From Coprinellus micaceus (Eukaryota > Basidiomycota > Agaricomycetes > Agaricales > Psathyrellaceae), in contig OX596337.1 in NCBI GenBank assembly GCA_951394405.1, positions 4,588,001 to 4,652,000 of the forward strand: a stretch of DNA of 64,000 bases. Direction: 5' to 3'. Positions 35,964-46,992 of the stretch are shown piece by piece (the stretch's first letter is position 1; every line of letters begins with the position of its first letter). The notes under the pieces were generated by a model, which saw nothing but the letters and a program-made list of their open reading frames with translations, did no database searches and was not told the origin of the DNA. Both the position numbers and the translations under genes were made by a program.

Positions 35964-36719
35964 CTAAGCGCTCGGCCGTTTAGTGGATAAGGGCGTTGGC
36001 CCTACAAGTGCACCCCTCGCGTCGACCTTCCACTGTTCAATCCCCGTGACCAACCCTCTCTTCTGCCTATTCTGCAGAATAGGCAGCTCATCGACCCAGA
36101 AGATGGCATCAGCCTTGGTTTGATCTCCAAGGAGAACTTTCGCCTTCCCCTGCGCGTTGTGGGCGAGCAACCTCGAGATAACGGCCCAGTCCGGAGTACT
36201 CCACTTCGACGAAACCTCCTGGGGAACCTTACCAAGTGCGGTGATCGTGTTTGTGACGTGACATCCCGTCTTCGCTCGAATCTCCGTTAGCTTTGAGAAC
36301 ACAGGTTTTCCTCCTGTAGTTCCGCTATAGAAGCAGATATTGCTGATTTTCCGCCCTTCGCCCGTCTTGAGCCATTTGACGAATCGGTCAAACTCACTTT
36401 AGTGATCGTTAGCTCACTGGATGGGAGGTAGATGGGTAAAAAAAGCAACTCACGCCCTTGTAGGATCAACCTTCTTTGCGGTCCCGTTTCCCAAAGCCTT
36501 CTTCGGATCCCCAGAGGTCTTCTTCTTTGCGATCTGTTTCTTGACTACCGCCCTGGTCTCAAGGTTCGATGACTCGGACTATAATGGGATCCGGTCAGTG
36601 GAACGCAAGCGGCACACCCAATAATCACTCACAAGCGGAACGGGAAGCGCGAGTGTTTCCACCACAAAAGAGCAGAGCGAAAGCAAGCAAAGAAGGTACG
36701 AGAACGTAGAGAGTTTCAT
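35964..36719 (-). CDS. secreted protein of unknown family, copy 1
   Basis: Exons 36719-36633, 36578-36454 and 36396-35964; 214 residues. The first about 25 residues are a signal peptide (MKLSTFSYLLCLLSLCSFVV, ending ETLALPVP). Residues about 30-70 are Lys/Gly-rich and basic. The conserved C-terminal domain (about 140 residues) contains FDRFVKWLKTGEGRKISNIC, FYSGTTGGK, TGCHV, KWSTPDWAVISRLLAHNA, and DAIFWVDELPIL; two cysteines are shared with copy 2. The third exon is exactly 433 nt in both copies. TATAAA lies about 125 bp upstream of the ATG. I do not recognise the family and assign no activity. Extracellular location is well supported; function is open. Confidence 0.82.
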
Positions 36720-37559
36720 GGCGAGTACAGGGGCGAGGGCGGGGGTGAGGAAGTCGGATATTGGGGGTATGCTCGGAGTAGACCAGCTACTGAGTAGGAG
36801 ACGTTCCAGATGTTCTGAGGAACCTCTTCCCTCCGTTGGCCCTTTATATCTGCCCCCCGTCTGCAGCCGCTAATAGAACCGTGCATATTCGGATGCGAGG
36901 CACCGGAACTGCGCAGAGTGCATTGGGTGATGTTGGCAATTGCAATTTTTAGAGGGAACACAACACGCGCCATGTGCAAGCTAGAGGTGAATATCAAATG
37001 GCGTGCGCTCCAGCAATGCAATCTCACTTTTTTTTCTCGAATTAGAGGTAAGGAAGTGTAGGGTCAACAACGGAGAAGTACTCAAGAGACAAATCCGAGG
37101 TGATCGCGCACTCCGAGGCGCCCACGATGTGGGCGTCAATGGAAATTTACCTGTGGTACCGCCCTCTCTACGTCAACAAAAGCGAAGAATCTCGGGGATG
37201 CGCCGTCCAAGGGCGCTTATGACGATTCGATCCCACGCAATGCTTCTGATCACTTCCGATCATCGTCTTCGCATGGCTTTCGTAGCCCACTGCTCATGGA
37301 TCATCCACGACCTTGGCGATCTTTGATGAGCGCCGGATGTACACACAGTGGCTCGTGTCCAGACGCCCGACTTGACCTTACCGAACCGGTGTGCAAAGGC
37401 GCTGCGCGGGTTACGGCTCGAGTGGAATGTAACACTAACGCGGTGGAATCGGTGTGTCAGCCCCTTGGGTGGATATGTGGGCTCAGCAGTGTGTTTACCC
37501 TTCGAGCGTCTTCGCTTCAATTGATCTTGGGACATACCCCTGCGATCTGGTAAGGTTTG
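36720..37559. other. intergenic region
   Basis: Contains TATAAA on the - strand at 36843-36848 for the secreted protein gene; the right part is the eroded end of the F-box pseudogene. Nothing else seen. Confidence 0.45.
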
Positions 37560-38870
37560 ACCCTGGCTTCGTCGCCTGGTTCCCACTCTGGCAACGATGC
37601 TCGTTCCTGTCTTCCTTCTGACCTCCAACTCCTGGTATTGCCGGCGCGAGGCTTCTAATAACGCTTGTAGGAGTCCCACAAAATCATCTAGGCGCAGGGG
37701 GTGTGAGGAAATAATAGTCGAACGAGACGTCGATGAATTACCGTGTCGTCGGGCCAAGTCCACGAGAGCGCTAGTGGGCTCGCCCTGGGGTCTGGGGTAC
37801 TTCCCGGGTGCTCCATGGGCGACCTGGGGATGGGTGAGAGCGGGGAGGTTGAGGGCCACGGAGAACCCGATCGGAGGACAAGTACCACGGATGGTGAGCG
37901 TTTCGAGTATTGGAAGCGAGATCCAGGGTGGCGAAAGGGGGACGGTACATCCCGCAGGTGGGGGAACTCAACAGTAGACCGAACGAGATTCGGGGTCTTG
38001 GAGAGGATGCTGATGGCGTTGTCGGCACAAAACGTTGTATCGTGAATGGCGGGGCTCCCAATACTGATGTCAGTGAGCGTGCTCCATCGTGTGTTGATCT
38101 GGCTCATGCACCCAGCCTATTCGTGCTGTCAGGGACGTTGTCTTGAGCAGACAGAAGTCAAGCTGGGCCAATAATGGGTTCATAGCTTTCTCGTCGCTTT
38201 CACCCGGAGCGAGGTACGTGATATTGATTGCGACATGCCACATTCTGCTTCGATGGAGCATAAGGATGCAACAAAGAGTCAGGAAGAAAGGGCATTCCGG
38301 CCAGACCCTGAGGGATATGACTGTGCATATACTCTGCCGGTGGGTCTTCCACGTCCACTGTAATATGTAGAGAGCAGCTACCGGATCTGGACAGGAACGC
38401 TTAGGCTCTGTTGCCACACCCCGAAGATGGTGCTTCCACTGACTGAGAAAGTCAGTCATATTCGAAGGGTATTTGGGGGACGAAATGTCGATATGCCTCC
38501 ATGGAAGAGGGGTCCTGAGCGCAAGGAAGCGCCATTGGTGGCGCACGTGGTTGATAATGACGGCGAGGTGCGGTGAAGGGCTTGGTGTATAATTTATAAA
38601 CCGGAAGTAAGATGAGGGATATTGAGGAGAGGATGTCTTCGGGAAGCCTCCAAATGTCGTGAGGTTGAGGAGTCTCTTAATATGTATTGTTTGGGACCTG
38701 ATATGACGCTCCAGCTGCATCATCTTCCCACCTGCATTCACACCCCCAAGATCTATCCCTTCCACGATGGTCTGACGCTCCCAAACCAGGCGCCTATTCT
38801 CTTCGACCTCGGTCAGGGTCGGGGAGTAGCTTGTTTCGAAGTACTGGGCGAATCGAGATGCGGAATTCAT
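37560..38870 (-). pseudogene. F-box gene remnant, frame-disrupted
   Basis: A long but degenerate relative of the adjacent intact F-box gene, on the opposite strand. From the ATG at 38870 the start (MNSASRFAQYFETSYSPTLTEVEE) parallels MNIDSSPFHRYFDTDYAPTSSEIKE of the intact gene, and NLTTF and VRHQWRFLALRTPLPWRHIDIS are preserved. Between them the F-box core RLPEDILSSI is readable only in another frame (about 38649-38600), which implies frame changes on either side. Further similarity to the LRR-like C-terminal half occurs near 38100-38000 (RWSTLTDISI, KTPNLV) and a tail-like stretch near 37700-37600. Stops separate these blocks. The F-box surface is destroyed in the continuous frame, so this is called a pseudogene. 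Confidence 0.65.
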
Positions 38871-39132
38871 GACGGTGCAGTGGGGAGCAACTAAACAGAT
38901 AAGGTGCAGCTGGGGAAAGGGTGCTCTACAGATCAGGGGGAGGTCGGCGAGATGGATTAACACGGTGTTTCAAGAGCGCAGAACCCCCGAAGAGCCTGGC
39001 CGTCACCGTGAGGTGGGCCGGGCCACTGAGTACGTCACACACGTGTGTGCGGTCATTGAATTGTGACAAGTCGTCACGGTTGAAGCACACACTACCGTGA
39101 CCTTATCGCTTTCGCGGTCCTCAACGTCAACC
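38871..39132. promoter_or_regulatory. divergent intergenic promoter between F-box pseudogene and F-box gene
   Basis: A 262-bp head-to-head spacer. It contains the short palindrome-like cacacacgtgtgtg near 39037-39050. No clear TATA box. Confidence 0.4.
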
Positions 39133-40854
39133 ATGAACATCGATTCCTCGCCCTTCCATCGGTACTTCGATACCGACTATGCCCCCACTTCTAGCGAGAT
39201 CAAGGAGATCAATACGTATATCAGTACCCGTCAAGCTAACCTCGGTGACATAGAGTCCAAACTCGCTGAGCTCGATAGATCTCGAAGGGAGCTGAAGGAT
39301 GCAAAGATCTTCACGATGGAGGCGATCAACAGACACCATAATCTCACAACATTCGTCCGTCGCCTCCCGCCTGACATCCTCTCATTCATATTCCTTCTAC
39401 TACCCGGCCTCTATACGCCAGATGCATCTCTACATCCCGTCGTCGCTGTCACCCATGTATGCCACCAATGGAGACGCATCGCACTGGATATGCCTCTTCT
39501 CTGGGCCCATATCAGCATATCCACCCCAACTCAGTATCCCGAGGTCTCTCTGGCCGCCTTTCATTGGCAATTACATGTCGAATCCAGCTGCGCCCGAGCT
39601 GAGACCTTCCTTCAGCGATCCGGTGGTTGTCAAGTTCACGTAACAATCATGTATCGGGACCCCACTGAAGATCCTCAATGTCGCCGGCTGGTCCGGATGC
39701 ATGCAGCCAACAAATCAGGCACCAATCCTAGCCACCAGTTCCTTGGCGTCCTGAGGGCTATGAAACAGAAGTGTTGGGAAAGTACCCGACTTTCCTTCAC
39801 GGTGAATCCCCATGAGCCTTTGGGTTTGATCTTCCTCCGCGCTGCTCTCCAGGGTCCAAGCGGGGTGGGGAGACTCACCATTGATGTCGGGTACAACAAG
39901 CCAGGAGAGGTTGCCGAAGATATCTGGCACGAATTGGGGGGGAATCTCAAGCTGCAGCCCGCGTCACTGACATCTTTGACAACCAGGATGGGAATCGCGG
40001 AAATCCGTCGAATCGACGCAGACTGGGCATCCCTTACAGAGCTCGCCATTGTCGATCCAACAACGCCGGGTGAGCCGTTCCGCCTGGACGAGGCAGTCAT
40101 GACCCTCGTTCAAGCGCCCAACCTTGCGAAGTTGGCCCTTGACATCACTTCCGGAATTTGGGCACCATCATCGCCAGACGAACTTCGAATTTCCCTCCTG
40201 AGACTCAAACACTTGACCATCCACGGAGACCGCCCTCCTAAACAGTTAGCTGACTGTCTCCACCTTCCATCCCTCACCCACCTATCTACTTCACCCTGTA
40301 CACGTCATGATCCGCAAGACGAGGCAGAGAGCGCTCTCGTGTGCATCATTCGGAACCACGGTCAACAGCTCCTCGATGTCTCGTTCAGCTACGAAACTCT
40401 GACTCTACCCGCCCTCGCATACACACTCGACCAGTTGCGGAACGTCGAGGTCCTTGAGCTAACAACCTACGGTCAAGTAGCTCTGCGGTCGAGCAACGCA
40501 CCGGAAGGACCCGTCCCGCCACGCCTAGCCTCCTCCCTCGACTCCATGATCCCGAAACTTACTCCAATTCTGGACGACTCCCGGGCGATCGCGAACCCTA
40601 CAGAGTTTGCCTGTCCCAGATTGAGGAGGCTCGACATCGGGCTTGCTGAAACCATAGAGGAAATCAAAGGTGGGGTGCTTGACCTCATCGAGGCACGTCG
40701 AAGGAAAGATCAGGACCGTGGACCCGTTCGTTGGTTGGAACAGGTCGGGGTATATTTCGATAGGGGATCAGTGGAGGGTATGCGTGATGAGCTCCGTAGC
40801 AGGGGTGTTGAGACTAGGGGTGTTCAGCTCACCGTACGAGTCAAATATTTGTAG
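39133..40854 (+). CDS. F-box domain protein
   Basis: Intronless, 573 residues. Order: short N-terminus; predicted coiled coil at about residues 20-60 (IESKLAELDRSRRELKDAK); F-box at about 70-115 with LPPDILSFIFLLLP, then VCHQWRRIALDMPLLWAHISI; then irregular leucine-rich sequence to the C-terminus, the usual substrate-recognition part. Agaricomycetes carry very large, rapidly changing families of this architecture. The F-box would bind Skp1 in an SCF ubiquitin ligase; the target cannot be inferred. A broken paralogue lies head to head on the left, and a short tail fragment is repeated about 0.75 kb downstream. The ATG at 39133 was chosen because it aligns with the paralogue start and is the first Met before the conserved SxFxxYF motif. 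Confidence 0.88.
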   Translation: MNIDSSPFHRYFDTDYAPTSSEIKEINTYISTRQANLGDIESKLAELDRSRRELKDAKIFTMEAINRHHNLTTFVRRLPPDILSFIFLLLPGLYTPDASLHPVVAVTHVCHQWRRIALDMPLLWAHISISTPTQYPEVSLAAFHWQLHVESSCARAETFLQRSGGCQVHVTIMYRDPTEDPQCRRLVRMHAANKSGTNPSHQFLGVLRAMKQKCWESTRLSFTVNPHEPLGLIFLRAALQGPSGVGRLTIDVGYNKPGEVAEDIWHELGGNLKLQPASLTSLTTRMGIAEIRRIDADWASLTELAIVDPTTPGEPFRLDEAVMTLVQAPNLAKLALDITSGIWAPSSPDELRISLLRLKHLTIHGDRPPKQLADCLHLPSLTHLSTSPCTRHDPQDEAESALVCIIRNHGQQLLDVSFSYETLTLPALAYTLDQLRNVEVLELTTYGQVALRSSNAPEGPVPPRLASSLDSMIPKLTPILDDSRAIANPTEFACPRLRRLDIGLAETIEEIKGGVLDLIEARRRKDQDRGPVRWLEQVGVYFDRGSVEGMRDELRSRGVETRGVQLTVRVKYL

Positions 40855-42088
40855 GTCTACGACTCCCTCGTCAGTACGAGTGTTGACCGTTGCATTTGTC
40901 ACGATGCTACGTCGGGGTGGGGCCACGATTGAGGGAACCTAAGGGATTTCAAACCCTCCCCTGGGTAACTGCCGTTAGTTATCACCATCCAGCCTTACGA
41001 CTACACGTTGTCTTCATTTCGGTATCTCTCTCTTATCCGAAGCTGTTCTCGCAACCCATGTTCTGAGTCTGGACCACAGATAATTATTAGGTTTGGGTAT
41101 CCATCACTCACAACGATTGGAACCCAGGTCGCGAAGGCTTCGTTTTCAGTCACCTGCTAGCTTCTTCTCCAGCTCCGCAATCGGGGAGTCGGGAGTCAGG
41201 ATATGCTGTGGGAGATGGCCCTAGCTGCGTTGGTCTGTAGTCTCCTGCCTCTCCATCAGCTACGACTACGAAACTGAAACCCAAGCCAATCTGCGACCCT
41301 GGATTGCGCCGACTGAGCTTAGACCCATCACCCACCCATTCCAGGCGTATACGCACATGCCGCTCTTTTGGGTCCTCTCAGGATCCCACCCATCCGCCCT
41401 ATTATTGCTTGGTACTCCTTCTCCCCCTCCGCAAGGAACCCAAGGCCTCGTTTGGTGGGAGATATGGATGCCCCTGGATGAAGGGGGAGTGTTGCGAGGG
41501 TTGGTCACCCCTGATCTCGCGAGTCTTATTCTACGCGCCGAAGGTTGGTGAATAGCCTGGGTATTGTTTAAACGAGATGAGGCACGATCTCGGGAGATAT
41601 CCGAGTCGTTGAATGGTATGGAAGACGCGCTTCGGAGTCGAGGGATTGAGGCTCGAGATGAAGAGTCCCCTTCTCTGGGATTACCATAACTGCCTCGGTA
41701 TATGGCGGTTAGGGCCCCATGGTGAAGAGTTGCTTTCTGACACGCCGCGCCGGTGATAGCTTCTTCCCCGTGTCGTGATGCGAATTAGACTACCCCGAGA
41801 GAAGTTAGAGCGTCTGAGGGGTGAGTAGGATCCAAAGATCGAGATAAAGAACCAATGAGCCCGCAGAGCGCGAAGTCAACTGTATTCACCAACTGTCCAA
41901 GGTGCAGGATCAACTCCTTCGCGGTCTCGTCTCGAGACCATACATTATGCACTGAGCGGTCATGTATGAGGACTGGTCAAGTTTCGGAAGGGCAACTACA
42001 TATGGTACCCTGATACAAGGGGCAGAATCGACATGAGACAAGGTTGTCGGAACACATGGGTAATCATGGAACCTGGGCTCGATGCGAT
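40855..42088. other. intergenic region with F-box tail fragment and inverted-duplication arm
   Basis: Near 41560-41665 a short readable stretch (NGMEDALRSRGIEARDE) resembles the extreme C-terminus of the F-box protein (EGMRDELRSRGVETRG), so a degraded extra copy lies here. From about 41620 to 42088 the sequence is a close reverse complement of 56988-57450. Confidence 0.55.
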
Positions 42089-44530
42089 CTACTCGGGCGC
42101 GTTGGACTGGGGGCTGTGAGTAAATCCTATTTGGAAGAGGAGATTGTCCTCGAGGGGAATTTCATCCGACTCTTCTTCTCCATCATCGTCCCGTAAGACC
42201 TGGGGCTTTTCCCTCCACTCGTCGTTGGCGCCCCATCTCAAGTAGAAATCCTTTAGTTTATCGGGATGGCTAATGCCAAGGTACTTGCAAACGGCCGCCC
42301 AGGCGCTGTCCAAAGCCCCAACAACCCATCTGAAGTAGATGTAAGCATGAAGGTAACACAGAAGGACGTCTCACGACTCACGCGTGGCGAACACTTAGGA
42401 GCTCACCTGCCCACTGGAGTCGATTCTCAGCGGCAGTGGCGTTGAGCGCCTCGTAGAGAAGGTCGTACTGGCCAGGTCCGAAGAGAGCGAATGCGCCTAC
42501 GTTAAACCTTGAGGGCAATGACAGGTAAGCGCGATTGGAACCAGCACGTACCCCCTGCCCAAGGGCTGTGGCTCCAGTCCAACGAGTGGGTCTCGATGTG
42601 TTGCTCACGCAGAAACTCGATGTCGACTTCATGGATAGCGGCCAGGTTCCGAAGTACCAGGTCATCTATGACACTCTTGCCGCCGATCGGCATAGTGTCG
42701 GTGGATTTGGTATTGATTAGATTGCCCAGCTTCTCCGCATCGCTAGTCCAGCAGTAGCTGGCGAGGAGAACATTGGACTCCTGGTTGTCTCCGTACGACG
42801 GGTAGACAACCGTTCGAATGGGTAAATCGGTGGAAGACTGTCCTCCAACCTGCTTGTCCGCCTTCCACCAAGGAGACTTGAAGCGCATACCGATTTTGGT
42901 CGCCGGCCCGTATTGTAGTTGTCGGATAGCAGTTCTCTGCATCGGGCTGATGGTGAGGCTGAAGGTGTCAATCACCGCAAAGCTGGTAAGGGGAACTGTA
43001 GAGATAATATGGGAGAAGAAGTAGTGTTTCCCTCCAGCGGTGACCTTCAGGGGCGATCTGGTGTCATTCACGAACTTCACGTCGTGAGCCGCGATCGAGG
43101 TGACGGGGGCGTTCTTCACGACGATCTCGGAGGGCATGCCTGGGATCCCTTGAGTCAACTCCTTGATCTTGCGGAGGGTTTCATTAGGCAGCACAGACGT
43201 GCCACCGCTGCACGAAACATGTCAACCAGGTTGTGGAACCTAGGACATTGCAACATACCGAATACAGCGCCATTCAGGGGCGTCGCCAACAACACCAAAG
43301 GCGATGGCGTCAAGCACAGTCTCAGTCAGAGCGCGATCATACGACCCAGTGCTGTTATCAAAGGTTTCCATCCAATTGATGACCGAGGTGGGAAGTCCGG
43401 TTGCGGGAATCCCGAAGCGGTTCTGGAGGTCCTTATCCGGAACGTGGACGAACTGCAGGTAAGACCGAGTGGAGTGTCGGTCATACAAATTCTTGAAGTC
43501 CTTCCAGCCATCGACCCTATCGTTATGGAAGTCATCTAGCAAGGGGCGAGCGAGGCGCTCGATGAAGTCGGTGGCGAGGGCCTCAACACCCGCAAGGATG
43601 TAGGGGTTGGGGACCTCGAGCTCGGTGGCTCGGAAAGTCTCGGCTTCGTTACTGTTCCTGGCATTAACTCCGTTGTAGTACCTACGCCCCTGCTCTGTCC
43701 TTGGGATATAGTCCAGTAGGTCCGCTCCCAGGTATTCGAATAGCTTCTTGAGGCGTTTATGAAGCCCATTCTCTCCGTCAGGGGGAAGCGGGAAACGCAT
43801 GGCACCAACATCCTACCACGCGAACGTGAGTACTCCATTACATTTGCCACTGTACATAAGCCAGATGACTACACGCACATAATAGTCCCATTGACCCCCT
43901 CCTTCGAAGTAGTGCGTGAAGCAACGCCCACCTATACGGTCGGTAGCCTCCAAAATTTGGAAGGGTATACCCTGGGACGCCAACAGCAAGGCGGCGTAGA
44001 GACCAGTCATTCCTGCACCCAGGATACCGACAGGGATAATGCCTTTATGAGACTGAATACGAGGTATCGATGGACCAGGGGTAGACCCCCCTCCTGCGAC
44101 TTTACGCTGTACGATCGTCTGGGCGAGGTAACGCCCGTAGAGAACGAATGGATCGGTGGCGGGCATAGCGTAGTAAGTTTAACGAGGGTGAAGCAGGGCA
44201 GGCGGCTTGAGGTGCATAGGCTGAACCCTGCCTTTTGAACGAAACCAGGGGCCAGCATCGGCCTTGAGTACTTGAGTGGTGCCATCGTAGAAGCGACGTA
44301 GACGCCACAGTGGCGTGGTACATGTGGACCAAGTACAGGGGAAGATCCAATTCATGCATACCTCCGCGGGATATCATTGGGCCAAGGTCCTCCTCCATAT
44401 GCATCCCTTCGGCGGGTTCCAAGAAGTTCAGTCCGGGTTCTTCAAATACCTGCAATGGGCGAACTTGCCTACGCTTAATTTGGGCTCTAAAGACCTTTCG
44501 AAGTCAGGTGAGAACCTTCCGTCGATAAGA
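41620..44530 (-). repeat. left copy of inverted duplication containing amine oxidase gene
   Basis: This block (oxidase promoter, gene and about 470 bp of 3' flank) is repeated in opposite orientation at 54600-57450. The 3' flanks match almost base for base over several hundred bp, for example ctcggggtagt(c/g)taattcgcatca (41788-41811 here, reverse complement). The upstream regions share tggcgtctacg followed by cgcttct. Both ends run into F-box-tail-like sequence. Confidence 0.8.
42089..44166 (-). CDS. flavin-containing amine oxidase (L-amino-acid oxidase type), copy 1
   Basis: Exons in coding order: 44166-43879, 43812-43259, 43207-42552, 42496-42382, 42329-42089; 617 residues. The N-terminal dinucleotide-binding motif is VGILGAGMTGLYAALLLAS (about residues 45-63), followed by ILEATDRIGGR, the FAD-contacting segment of the amine-oxidase superfamily. 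The C-terminal FAD-binding region is recognisable as GAFALFGPGQYDLL and LQWAGELLSVRHAWVVGALDSAW. These enzymes oxidatively deaminate amino acids or amines, yielding hydrogen peroxide and ammonia. No signal peptide; the N-terminus resembles other fungal L-amino-acid oxidases. The paralogue at 54931-56987 shares all four intron positions and exon 4 length (115 nt). Substrate is not predictable from sequence alone. Confidence 0.88.
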
Positions 44531-46650
44531 TGAACGATGTGGTGGTTTTAATGAAGGCGCCTCAATAAAGATATCTGTCAAAACTAGATATTAGGCATCT
44601 AGATCCTCCTTCCATATGAGCGCTTATTTCAGTTGGTCCGGGGTTCTACGTCATCACACATCCTCCCCGCCGATTTCGGCGGATTTCGTTGTGTCCCTCG
44701 TACGCTTGTAATATATATTGGTTTTGGACGCTTATCATGTACGTCCGTTTCGCCAATTCACAGCCATTCGGCCCTCAAGAGTCCATTAATCGCACTGAAC
44801 GCTCGGTCTCGGCCTCGGCGCTTATCTCGCGGCGAACCGGATCTGTCGGTGTGATATGGGTGAGATCCGCGCGATCACCCGAGATTAGATCCGATGTCGA
44901 TCTCTTGCCTTCCTTTGCTCTCGACCACCACTATCCCATCATCGTATCCGCTCGCCCTGGGACTGCACGGCGTCAAGCGACTGCGTACCTCTCAGGCCTC
45001 CACCCACACGTCTCTGGATGCCGATCATCCACTCGCTCACCGCGCACCACCGGCTTGGCTGGTTCGCGACGGCTTGGAGGATCGCACAAACGAGCATGTG
45101 CTGGTGGAGAGTCCGAAGACGGGGAGGGGAGCCTGACTGTGTCTGCGCTTGTCGCTCTGTGGATTTCGTATCTTGTCCCTACATCATCCTTCTGGGCGAT
45201 GGGCATGAAGGAACATACGCACCGTTTCGGCTCAGTTGACCCACGTATGAGTTGACTTGTTCGAGCTTGCTCTACGCAGCCTCCCGGTGGGCATCTGCGT
45301 CCAGCGAGATCTTAACAGCTCGGACTTGGATGTGGGTAATTTTGAATATTATCTGGGTGACTTGGGGTTTGGGATGTGTGGACCGAGGCCAGGAGGTTCC
45401 AGGATACGTCGTACGGGAGTCAGCCTCCTCTCACTACTCGAGGAACCTCAGCCCTTGGCCTCCACCCACATCGTCCAGGCATGTCGATCATCCATTGAAA
45501 GAACCTCGCAGACGTACGTACACCCACCGCTTCCGACCATGTCCGTTCACCCCGCTCCCCATCGCCCGCCGGGTGAGGCGCGTGTCGATGGAATTGGGGT
45601 TTCCAGCATGGAAGGGAAGATTGTGGGTAGACCGTGGGAGTGCGCTGGGAGCATCAGGCTCGGAGTTGCGACGGGGTGTTCTGACCGGGTCATTTGGGTC
45701 GATTGGGGGACGGAGATTGGAAAGGGGGCGGGGGGGGATGCATCTTGTGGGATGCGTTTGGGTTTTGGTGCGTCGTCTTGGGTGTGACGGGCGCGTGGGT
45801 GGGTGTTCTCCTTGAGTGCGGGAGGGTAGGCGTTGGGGTGTCGTGCGTAAGGCTGTGGGCGGTCGTAGGGAGTTCAGGTGTGTCCTTCTCTAAATACCTT
45901 GTTTTAGACCGGGTGGCCTACGTGCTAATTGTGACGCAGGAGTTTAGCGTGGATACGCCGAACACGCGTCCTACGTATCCCTAGTGTCTCAGCCGCGCCA
46001 CGCTCCTCACACACACTCCTCTGTTGGCGCTGTCCTCCCCTCCCCCCGCGCGGACCCTCGGGACTCGAGGGTCTGGGTAGGGGGAGGTCGGGCAAGTCGG
46101 CAAAAGTGGGTGTATGTGGTAGGAGGGTTGGCGTTCCCCGCTCCTCTTTTATAGGTCCAGGTGCGAGAACTTGAGGGTCGGTGAATGGGCTGGGTACAAG
46201 ACGTTCGACGGAAACTGGTGGATAGGTAGATGTTCGGTAATGTGGTTAGGGACTAGTAGATGGTCGGGAACTGGTGGATCCGTAGATGTTCGAGAATTGG
46301 TGGATATGTAGACTGACCGACCCACGTCTAGGTTTACTGTCTGAATCTCGCGCGACGCAGCCTCCCAGCGGGACGCTGCGTGCAGAGGGGTAGTCTAGTT
46401 GGGTGCCGAACTCCCATGTGGATCGTGGGTCTGTAAATTGGTTTTACATGTATTTTTATCGGACCCTGGGGATTGCCTGGGGATGGTATATTATGCACCA
46501 AAGAATTCACTCGCACACCATGATTTTGTCGACGCAGCGTGTTTGAGCGGTTCAGGCCGCTATCTTCCCTCCCCGTCTCCCGCCTTCACCGCACCGCATC
46601 ACCGCCTCCCAACCCCTGATAGGTAACCGAAGCGGGAACGGCAGGGCCCA
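44167..46650. other. gene-poor region with dispersed repeats
   Basis: It contains the amine oxidase copy 1 promoter and two decayed repeat copies (about 44650-45300 and 45400-46000), related to - strand sequence at 58.7-61.2 kb. Short frames here are fragmented; no intact gene supported. Confidence 0.5.
44650..46000 (+). repeat. dispersed decayed repeat family, copy a
   Basis: Shared landmarks: gcgcttatctcgcggcgaa, then cgagattagatccgatgtcgatc (44880-44902), then catcatcgtatccg and cctccacccac(a)cgtc. Related - strand copies lie near 59160-59900 and 60300-61250 and a fragment near 63650-63690. The part 45530-46000 is also mirrored at 58.7-59.1 kb (caggagtttagcgtggatacgcc at 45938; reverse complement near 58875-58905). 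It may be remnants of a multi-copy gene or mobile element. Confidence 0.6.
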
Positions 46651-46657
46651 GCGCCGG

Positions 46658-46688
46658 AACCCTAACCCACCCCTCGTGACGTCACGAG
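46658..46688 (+). promoter_or_regulatory. telomere-like AACCCTAACCC plus CRE palindrome in ABCF promoter
   Basis: AACCCTAACCC (46658-46668), a Tbf1-like site, is followed within 5 bp by CTCGTGACGTCACGAG (46673-46688), a perfect 16-bp palindrome centred on the ATF/CREB site TGACGTCA. It lies about 310 bp before the ABCF start codon. The whole block is conserved in the decayed promoter copy at 58.3 kb. Factor assignment is by motif only. Confidence 0.6.
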
Positions 46689-46992
46689 ATTAGAACTCCG
46701 ACCGATCTTATCGAAATTTTGACAAATGTGTAGCATCGATTGGCTTCGACGCTTTCTTTCGTCTTCTAAGTCGTCGTCTCTCTCTCTTCCTCGATCTTCT
46801 CGACAGGGAAACGAAAGGGTTCATAGATTGAAGCTCATCGTCGTCGATCCACCAAGCAAAGCAAGCAAGGAAGGAAAGAAGGAAGGCGATACTACACGTG
46901 TTCCACACCCATCGCCCATCTCTATCGACCGGCGCTACACCCTCTCCTCCTCCTAGATCTCGTTAAAGACACCTAGACCGCAAAAGACAAAG

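Noticed and set aside
35941..36000. tRNA-like stretch (cggccgtttagtggataagg)
   Set aside because: No cloverleaf or B-box could be completed and it lies at the 3' end of the secreted-protein gene.
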